In this document: in pieces, positions 6,788-11,772 of the stretch | Position numbering within the stretch: position 1 is the first letter of the stretch | Layout: the number at the start of each line of letters is the position of its first letter | DNA from: Bacteroidales bacterium UBA1208 | Lineage (GTDB): Bacteria; Bacteroidota; Bacteroidia; Bacteroidales; P3 | DNA length: 11,772 nt | Assembly (NCBI GenBank): GCA_002309955.1 | Contig: DBXQ01000076.1 | Coordinates: 584 to 12,355 of the forward strand | Reading direction: 5' to 3' | Notes under the pieces: generated by a model | Database searches by the model: none | Seen by the model: only the letters and a program-made list of their open reading frames with translations | What the model was told of the DNA's origin: nothing | Position numbers and translations under genes: made by a program

Positions 6788-7527
6788 TATTCCTCTTCGA
6801 AATCGTCGGGAATCTCCATGTCGTGGAAGACGTTGGTAACATCATCGTCCTCTTCGAGCATGTTGATAACCTTCAACACCTTGCGCATGGAATCCTCGTC
6901 GATTGTACGGGTGGTGTTGGGAATACGCTGCAACTCGGCGCTTTCACACTCGATGTTCAGTTCCTCAAGCATCTTGACCATGTTGCCGAAGTCCTCGTAG
7001 GCGGTGTAGAGGGTGATGTAGTCGTCATCCACTTCCATTTCTTCGAGACCACCGTCAATAAGAGTCATCTCCAACTCGTCGATGTCCATATCGGGTTTGC
7101 GGGGAATGACAAACACACCTTTGCGGGTGAAGAGGAAATTCAGGCTACCATTGGTCTCCATGGTACCGCCATTCTTGTTCATGATGCTGCGGATATTGGC
7201 AACAGTACGCATATTGTTGTCCGACAGACACTCGATGAACAAGGCTATGCCATGATTGGCGTGGCACTCGAAGGTGATTTCCTGAAGTACGGCAGCATCC
7301 TTGTCGCTGGCCTTGTTGATGGCGCGCATCAAGGTGTCCTTGGGCATATTGCAGCCACGGGCATTCTGAACCAACAGACGGAGACGGGGGTTGCTGTCGG
7401 GATCAGGACCGCTCTCGCGGACGGCCACGGCTACTTCTTTCAGAATTTTCGAATACTGTTTCGAGCGCTTGGCATCGGCTGCACCTTTGGCTCTTTTAAT
7501 CTTTGACCATTTGTTATGTCCTGACAT
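6787..7527 (-). CDS. yebC: YebC/PmpR-family (TACO1-like) protein
   Basis: This 246-residue protein has the family's N-terminal signature MSGHNKWSKIKRAKGAADAK, the NMPKDTLMRAINKAS segment (60-74), the acidic central domain, and the C-terminal EEDDDVTNVFHDMEI signature (225-239). YebC proteins were first described as DNA-binding transcription regulators (PmpR in Pseudomonas). Later work assigns YebC/TACO1-type members to ribosome-associated help with difficult, for example proline-rich, sequences; which applies here cannot be read from the sequence. The setting between trmB and rsmI, in a window that also has tRNA-Pro, fits a translation role but does not prove one. It starts 36 bases after trmB behind a very AT-rich leader. 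Confidence 0.95.
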   Translation of the reverse strand: MSGHNKWSKIKRAKGAADAKRSKQYSKILKEVAVAVRESGPDPDSNPRLRLLVQNARGCNMPKDTLMRAINKASDKDAAVLQEITFECHANHGIALFIECLSDNNMRTVANIRSIMNKNGGTMETNGSLNFLFTRKGVFVIPRKPDMDIDELEMTLIDGGLEEMEVDDDYITLYTAYEDFGNMVKMLEELNIECESAELQRIPNTTRTIDEDSMRKVLKVINMLEEDDDVTNVFHDMEIPDDFEEE

Positions 7528-7563
7528 AATGATTATATTTATATATTATTAAAATGATTATTC

Positions 7564-8250
7564 TTATTTTATATAGAACTTAATATAGGTGATGGGCTTC
7601 CCTTCGGCCAGAAACATCCGTTCATAGAAGGTTTGCGTCATCTGAGCTTCATGCAAGCACGCAATCTCCGGATGCTCGTCGGCTGGTGTGGCATACAGAT
7701 TGTCGGTTGCATATTCCACCTTGTAGCCCATCGGTGCTATCACTTCGTCGCGGGTGTATTCATGCAGCTCTAACGAGTCGGTCTTGAGGTGGATGGGAGA
7801 TCCTTGTTTGAGAAATTTCTTGTAATAATCGAGAAAACGCTCACAAGTCAATCGCTTAAACTCCTTTTTAGGCTGTGGGTCGGGGAAAGTAATCCATATT
7901 TCGGACACCTCATCTTCGGCGAAGAAATTCTCTATCAACTCAATCCGGGTTCTGATGAAAGCCACGTTACCCATATTCTCTTCGTACCCTGTTTTGGCTC
8001 CGCGCCACAACCGTGCACCTTTGATGTCAACACCGATATAATTCCGGTCGGGGTGGATGCGTGCCAAACTGATGGTATAATCACCTTTGCCACAACCCAA
8101 CTCGAGCGTAATGGGATTGTTGTTGCCAAAATGCTCGCTCCACTTACCCTTCAAGGCAAACCCCTCCTCCTTCAGCGTCTCGTACGGCACCTGAAAAAGA
8201 TTGGGGAATGTCAAATTCTCGGCAAATCTCTCTAACTTGTGATGACCCAT
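7564..8250 (-). CDS. trmB: tRNA (guanine46-N7)-methyltransferase TrmB
   Basis: This 228-residue class I methyltransferase makes m7G46 in the tRNA variable loop, using SAM. The SAM-binding motif is LELGCGKGDYT (49-59), followed by GVDIKGARLWRG (73-84). The catalytic/tRNA-binding block is TFPDPQPKK (121-129) with RLT (133-135), then LKTDS (155-159) and the C-terminal substrate signature TFYERMFLAEGKPI. Length is typical. A 27-base gap separates it from the HU/SPOR gene upstream, and a 36-base gap lies before yebC. The start ATG gives MGHHKLERFAEN, the usual Bacteroidota N-terminus leading straight into the domain. Confidence 0.96.
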   Translation of the reverse strand: MGHHKLERFAENLTFPNLFQVPYETLKEEGFALKGKWSEHFGNNNPITLELGCGKGDYTISLARIHPDRNYIGVDIKGARLWRGAKTGYEENMGNVAFIRTRIELIENFFAEDEVSEIWITFPDPQPKKEFKRLTCERFLDYYKKFLKQGSPIHLKTDSLELHEYTRDEVIAPMGYKVEYATDNLYATPADEHPEIACLHEAQMTQTFYERMFLAEGKPITYIKFYIK

Positions 8251-8277
8251 AGGCTTCTCTCGCGTCGGATAGAAACT

Positions 8278-10083
8278 TTACTCGTTGAAATTATATATCT
8301 TCACGTCACTCTTATACCACGACTTGATGTGCTTCTCCAATGCTTCGGCGGCAGTGCGTGTGGGCGCTGAACCCATACTCACATAGTATCCACCCGATTT
8401 GCTGATAATATAGGCATCGCTTCCCAAAGCTTTCAATTGGTTGGCACACTTGTTTGCCGACTTCTTCGACGTGAAGAATCCTGCAACAATATCGAAACCC
8501 TGTTTACTATCCTTGAAAGTGGGAGCCTCGGGCACTATCTCCTCATAAGGCTTGTCATTCACAGTCTTGGCGGGAGCAGCCTTGCCCGTAGCACCGGCGC
8601 CACCGTCAAAGCCCTGTCCGCGTCCATAGCCAAAACCATCGGCACGCAGACCCAACGACACCACCACATCGTCCAGTATGCTCTCCATCAAATCGGCATC
8701 CATCAGTTCGCCCTGCACCTTGTAGCGGTAATAACGGGCACCTGCCGACTTATATTCAACATAATGACTCTTCAACCACTTATTCTCATGCGGGAAGAAA
8801 CGTTTGGGGCTATAGCCCTCAACCATCAACTCATGCAGACGTCCGTTGGCATACTCGTCGACCTTAGCCATCACAGCGGCAAAAGCATTGGTGTAATGAC
8901 GGGAGGCTAAGAAAGCATGGACATATTGCTCCATATAATTATGCAAGTGTCCGACATTGTAAAGAATATCCTGTTCTTGGAACTTCAACAAGGGGTAATC
9001 CTCTTCGGTGAACGGTTCGGGGTTCACCAATTCCACCTTCTGCGCACAACTCTGACCCTTCGCGGCAGGCGAATACACTTGGGTGAAATAATAAATAGCT
9101 GCTAACAACAGAAGCAACAAGAGGATAATTATCCACAGCAACCCGCGTTTTTTCTTTCCCTCTTTCTCTTTCTTTTTCTTTTCCTTCTTGACCTCTTTAT
9201 TCACTTTTGCTTCGGTCTTCAGCATGGCACGCTCAGCCTTCTCTTTCTCCTTTGCAGCCTCTTTTGCTGCTTTCGCTGCTGCCTTTTCCTTATTGCGTTC
9301 GGCCTCTTCGGCAGCCTTGCGAGCCTCTTTCTCGGCCTTCGCGGCAGCCTTTTCTGCACGGCGGGCTTCCTTGGCATCCTTGGGCGACGAAGGAATTTCA
9401 TCCAACATACGTTTCACCTCCGACAAATGATCGGTCTGGGGTGCGGCAGGTTTCTGCACTTCGACTTTGACAGGCTCAACCTTGACGGGCTCAACTTTGG
9501 CAGGCTCTGGCACAACGGGTGCCGGAGGAATCACAGATACAGGCTCCTGCACTGGTGTCTCCACCTTCTTCTCCACCACTGGGGCAGTCTCTTTCACTTC
9601 CGCCACTGGGGGATTGGTGGCTGCAGGCTTGTCGAAAGCTGCAAACGGGTCGGCCACAGTCTTGGGAGTATACGTAGCAATATTCTCCAACGGCTGCTCA
9701 TGTTTCTTACCGGCATCCAAATCCAGTCCCTCCAAAGCTTCGAACCTGACCTTACTACCCACTATACGCATAAAACCCATGCCGGGAAATTCATGTCCGT
9801 TGGGATTGCGCTGCAACTTATCCTTCAATGCAGCGATATAGTTAGCCCACATCTGCTCGGCAATCTCGTTTGTGACACATTCCTTTTCAGCAATACGGCG
9901 TATAATGGCCTTGTTCCCCGTCAGTGTCTCTGCCATTGTCACCGTACGGCGGGCAGGATGATATGTGCCTGTTGCGGCATCGTGATGGGCACTGACATTG
10001 TTGCTGGACAACGTTCCCATGCCGGGAAATTCAACAACATTACCCTGCTGGATGAATTCTACGATAAGATCTGTTATATTCAT
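8278..10083 (-). CDS. HU-CCDC81 and SPOR domain transmembrane protein
   Basis: This 601-residue protein appears to join DNA or nucleoid binding to septal cell-wall binding. Residues 1-120 hold two tandem HU-CCDC81-type modules, each with the sequence EFPGMG (18-23 and 98-103). Next come a Pro/Val/Lys/Glu-rich linker (about 155-215, with KVEPV repeats at 196-208), an Ala/Lys/Glu coiled coil (233-312), a KKKKR-flanked membrane helix (314-334), a region of unknown fold (about 350-480), a Gly-rich linker (483-505) and a C-terminal SPOR domain (about 528-598). Positive residues before the helix put the HU part in the cytoplasm and SPOR in the periplasm. SPOR domains bind denuded septal glycan. A role of HU-CCDC81/SPOR proteins in chromosome partition or division has been proposed from comparative genomics. 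It starts 15 bases after kdsB. Confidence 0.9.
   Translation of the reverse strand: MNITDLIVEFIQQGNVVEFPGMGTLSSNNVSAHHDAATGTYHPARRTVTMAETLTGNKAIIRRIAEKECVTNEIAEQMWANYIAALKDKLQRNPNGHEFPGMGFMRIVGSKVRFEALEGLDLDAGKKHEQPLENIATYTPKTVADPFAAFDKPAATNPPVAEVKETAPVVEKKVETPVQEPVSVIPPAPVVPEPAKVEPVKVEPVKVEVQKPAAPQTDHLSEVKRMLDEIPSSPKDAKEARRAEKAAAKAEKEARKAAEEAERNKEKAAAKAAKEAAKEKEKAERAMLKTEAKVNKEVKKEKKKKEKEGKKKRGLLWIIILLLLLLLAAIYYFTQVYSPAAKGQSCAQKVELVNPEPFTEEDYPLLKFQEQDILYNVGHLHNYMEQYVHAFLASRHYTNAFAAVMAKVDEYANGRLHELMVEGYSPKRFFPHENKWLKSHYVEYKSAGARYYRYKVQGELMDADLMESILDDVVVSLGLRADGFGYGRGQGFDGGAGATGKAAPAKTVNDKPYEEIVPEAPTFKDSKQGFDIVAGFFTSKKSANKCANQLKALGSDAYIISKSGGYYVSMGSAPTRTAAEALEKHIKSWYKSDVKIYNFNE
9776..10033. 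repeat. Direct repeat of 18 bases inside the HU/SPOR gene
   Basis: The 18 bases CCCATGCCGGGAAATTCA occur exactly at 9776-9793 and 10016-10033, a period of 240 bases (80 codons). On the coding strand both give EFPGMG, the loop shared by the two HU-CCDC81 modules. The surrounding bases differ, so this is either a leftover of an old domain duplication kept by selection or local gene conversion. Confidence 0.85.
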
Positions 10084-10098
10084 AAACTTAATTATTTT

Positions 10099-10860
10099 TC
10101 ATTTCTGTATATCTTTCAAAAAACGCTCGGCTGCAGCCATATCTTCGGGAGTGTCTATGCCGATGTTGGCAATGGCTGTCTCCCTCACACTAATGCTATA
10201 TCCATTCTCCAACCAACGCAACTGTTCGAGCGATTCGCTCAATTCCAACGCTGTTTGAGGCAGCTTCACCAACTCCTTCAGCGTCGCCGTTCGGAAAGCA
10301 TAAATGCCCACATGCTTGAAATAAGGCTGATGCTCCACCCATTGCTCTGCCTCCACACCGCGCAAATGCGGCAGTGGCTGACGGCTGAAATAAAGGGCGT
10401 GCCCTCGTCTGTCGCACACCACCTTCACATTGTTGGCCGAGAACAACTCCTCGCTGCTGCGGATGGCCGTCTTCAGCGTGGCGATACAAGTGCCCTCATC
10501 GGCAAAACAATCCACCAACGAACGCAACTGATCCGGCTGGACAAAAGGCTCGTCTCCCTGCACATTGATGGCCACATCGTAGTTGCCGCCTTGCGCCTCC
10601 ATACGCTCCACCACCTCTCCGCAACGGTCGGTACCGCTACGATGGTGACTGCCTGTCAGCATCGCCCTTCCACCGAAAGACTCCACCGCTCCGACTATCC
10701 GCTCATCGTCGGTAGCCACAACGGCATCCGTCAACTCCGGCATGGCCGACACTCGTTCCCACACCCATTGCACCACCGGCTTCCCTCCCAGCAGTGCCAA
10801 CGGCTTGCCGGGGAAACGGGTTGACGCATACCGCGCTGGAATTATGACCAAAACCTTCAT
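10099..10860 (-). CDS. kdsB: 3-deoxy-manno-octulosonate cytidylyltransferase (CMP-Kdo synthetase)
   Basis: This 253-residue cytoplasmic enzyme makes CMP-Kdo from CTP and Kdo, the activated sugar for the lipopolysaccharide inner core. Family motifs are complete: IIPARYASTRFPGKPL (6-21), ATDDERI (49-55), HRSGTDRC (73-80), QGDEPF (101-106), YFSRQPLP (157-164), KHVGIYAF (182-189), LEQLRWLENG (211-220) and GIDTPEDM (234-241). Length is normal. It begins a single base after the stop of the deoxynucleoside kinase gene and ends 15 bases before the HU/SPOR gene, so it sits inside the operon. Confidence 0.97.
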   Translation of the reverse strand: MKVLVIIPARYASTRFPGKPLALLGGKPVVQWVWERVSAMPELTDAVVATDDERIVGAVESFGGRAMLTGSHHRSGTDRCGEVVERMEAQGGNYDVAINVQGDEPFVQPDQLRSLVDCFADEGTCIATLKTAIRSSEELFSANNVKVVCDRRGHALYFSRQPLPHLRGVEAEQWVEHQPYFKHVGIYAFRTATLKELVKLPQTALELSESLEQLRWLENGYSISVRETAIANIGIDTPEDMAAAERFLKDIQK

Positions 10861-10861
10861 A

Positions 10862-11479
10862 TCACGAAAACAACGAGTTTATTTCAGCATCAATCATATT
10901 ATACACCACACCCAAATCCTCATCGTGGGCCACGAAATCAAGCTTCGACAGGTCCACAATGATATATTTCCCCTTGTTATATTTCTCCATCCAGTCCTCA
11001 TAACGCTTGTTCAGCCCCGTCAGATAGTCCAGCCGGATGCTATTCTCATACTCTCGTCCCCTGGCCTGGATATGGCGTATCAGCGTCGGCACATCGGCAC
11101 GCAGATATATCAACAAATCGGGCGGCTGCAAAAAAGACGACACCAACTCAAAAGTATGCTGATAGTTGTCAAAATCGCGCGTGTTCATCAACCCCATGGC
11201 ATGCAGGTTGGGTGTAAAGATATAGGCATCCTCATACAGGGTACGATCCTGTATGATGTTCTTGCTCTCCTTTCGGATGTCAAGCAACTGACGGGTACGG
11301 GTATGGAGATAATATATCTGAATGTTGAACGACCATCGGCGCATATCCTCATAAAAACTGTTGATATACGGATTCGTTTCCGTCGACTCATAGATAGGTC
11401 TATACCCATAATGGCGTGCCAACAATTTGGTCAGCGTCGTCTTTCCCGAGCCTATATTTCCTGCAATAGCAATATGCAT
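10862..11479 (-). CDS. Deoxynucleoside kinase (dAK/dGK/dCK-type)
   Basis: This 205-residue cytoplasmic P-loop kinase should phosphorylate deoxynucleosides for dNTP salvage. The P-loop is GNIGSGKTT (7-15). Glu31 in YESTETNPYI is the probable catalytic base and substrate contact, QDRTLYED (77-84) corresponds to the family DRS-type motif, and the LID region ARGREYENSI (139-148) carries phosphate-binding arginines. The TRTRQLL stretch (60-66) and LNKRYEDW (156-163) also fit the family. Substrate choice among dA, dG, dC and dT cannot be read off reliably. It is the first gene of the run; a promoter and a stem-loop leader lie upstream. The ATG is chosen because MHIAIAGNIGSGKTT begins directly at the P-loop strand; an ATG 10 bases earlier is out of frame. 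Confidence 0.92.
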   Translation of the reverse strand: MHIAIAGNIGSGKTTLTKLLARHYGYRPIYESTETNPYINSFYEDMRRWSFNIQIYYLHTRTRQLLDIRKESKNIIQDRTLYEDAYIFTPNLHAMGLMNTRDFDNYQHTFELVSSFLQPPDLLIYLRADVPTLIRHIQARGREYENSIRLDYLTGLNKRYEDWMEKYNKGKYIIVDLSKLDFVAHDEDLGVVYNMIDAEINSLFS

Positions 11480-11494
11480 AATACGTCATAATTC

Positions 11495-11525
11495 GCCTAT
11501 CCGTTTGGGGGACAAAAGGATAGGC
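11495..11525 (-). promoter_or_regulatory. Stem-loop in the leader of the deoxynucleoside kinase operon
   Basis: Perfect 8-base arms GCCTATCC (11495-11502) and GGATAGGC (11518-11525) are extended, after one mismatch, by TTTG/CAAA (11504-11507 with 11513-11516), leaving a 5-base loop that reads TCCCC on the transcript. It ends 15 bases before the ATG and lies between promoter and start, so it would be in the mRNA. Read on the plus strand it is followed by a T-rich tract, but no plus-strand gene is present to terminate. A translation-control or mRNA-stability role is inferred. Confidence 0.5.
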
Positions 11526-11551
11526 TTAATATTTTATTATTTTATAAATGG

Positions 11552-11582
11552 CAAATATACAAAAAAAATCCGAGACCGCAGA
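11552..11582 (-). promoter_or_regulatory. Bacteroidota-type promoter for the dNK-kdsB operon
   Basis: On the minus strand a perfect -7 box TATATTTG (complement of 11552-11559) is preceded by TCTG (complement of 11579-11582; consensus TTTG) with a 19-base spacer that is T-rich next to the box. Transcription would start near 11545, giving a leader of about 65 bases before the kinase ATG that carries the 11495-11525 stem-loop. Confidence 0.65.
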
Positions 11583-11655
11583 AGTTTTTCTTAAAAAAGC
11601 TCTTGCCGCGCCCCTTTTTCCCTTCCTCTGCTGACTCAATGCCGGCTCTCTGGCT

Positions 11656-11772
11656 TCATTCCACCACCAACCGGCGGCGTTCCGACGTCCTGTCGCGGCA
11701 GCTCAGCGTCACCATGTACGTCCCCGACGGCAACGCTCTCACATCCACTCGCTGCGCACTGCCGTCCCTCAC
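11656..11772 (-). CDS. C-terminal end of a T9SS cargo protein (type A sorting domain), partial
   Basis: The minus strand is open from the window edge at 11772 to a TGA at 11656-11658, giving the last 38 residues of a protein. They include VDVRALPSGTYMVTL, then a basic stretch, and end RRRLVVE. This is the usual close of the type IX secretion sorting domain (V...LPxGxYxV..., then a short final strand ending K/R-x-V/L-V-V-x), which directs proteins across the outer membrane for removal of the domain or anchoring to A-LPS. The catalytic or adhesive part lies outside the window. No clear terminator follows it before the next promoter. Confidence 0.72.
   Translation of the reverse strand: MRDGSAQRVDVRALPSGTYMVTLSCRDRTSERRRLVVE

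Noticed and set aside
9188..9430. Plus-strand Ala/Phe/Ser-rich frame
   Set aside because: It is the antisense of the Ala/Lys/Glu coiled coil of the HU/SPOR protein and has no independent support.
9427..10824. Long plus-strand open frame (465 codons) opposite the HU/SPOR and kdsB genes
   Set aside because: Both minus-strand genes have strong family motifs over the same bases. The plus frame crosses their junction, has no recognisable domain, and is explained by codon bias of the real genes.
11495..11540. Stem-loop followed by a T-rich tract on the plus strand, resembling an intrinsic terminator
   Set aside because: No plus-strand gene lies upstream to be terminated and the element sits in the leader of the minus-strand kinase gene; a leader role is more likely.

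Overview
The window suggests a member of the order Bacteroidales (phylum Bacteroidota) of moderate GC content. The evidence is an HU-CCDC81/SPOR protein, a PorE-like beta-propeller/OmpA protein, the tail of a type IX secretion (T9SS) sorting domain at the right edge, and promoters of the Bacteroidota type (TAnnTTTG at -7 with TTTG about 20 bases upstream). Start codons lack clear Shine-Dalgarno sequences and follow A/T-rich leaders, which also fits. Genus and family cannot be settled from the sequence alone. Every gene I can support lies on the minus strand, so the window reads from right to left.

At the right edge (11656-11772) lie the last 38 codons of a T9SS cargo protein. A promoter with a perfect -7 box follows, then a leader containing a strong stem-loop. 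This promoter probably starts a long, tightly packed run: deoxynucleoside kinase, kdsB (CMP-Kdo synthesis), an HU-CCDC81/transmembrane/SPOR protein, trmB (tRNA m7G46 methyltransferase), a YebC/PmpR-family protein, rsmI (16S rRNA C1402 2'-O-methyltransferase) and an MgtC/SapB-family membrane protein. Gaps are 1 to 36 bases, and yebC and rsmI overlap in a TAATG. After a 122-base gap come lon and, 3 bases beyond it, the PorE-like protein.

In the left part, tRNA-Pro(GGG) has its own promoter and a textbook terminator. It is followed by an outer-membrane beta-barrel protein with a long Gln/Glu/Lys coiled coil, which has its own terminator. The first 281 bases hold no gene that I can support.

The genes group around translation and RNA modification (tRNA-Pro, trmB, rsmI, yebC), the cell envelope (kdsB, the SPOR protein, the MgtC-like protein, the coiled-coil barrel protein, the PorE-like protein, the T9SS cargo) and quality control (lon). 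Most of this is conserved Bacteroidales housekeeping. I see no mobile element, CRISPR array or defence island. The less ordinary items are the nucleoid-to-septum HU/SPOR protein, the PorE-like protein lacking TPRs and a lipobox, and the coiled-coil/barrel protein.
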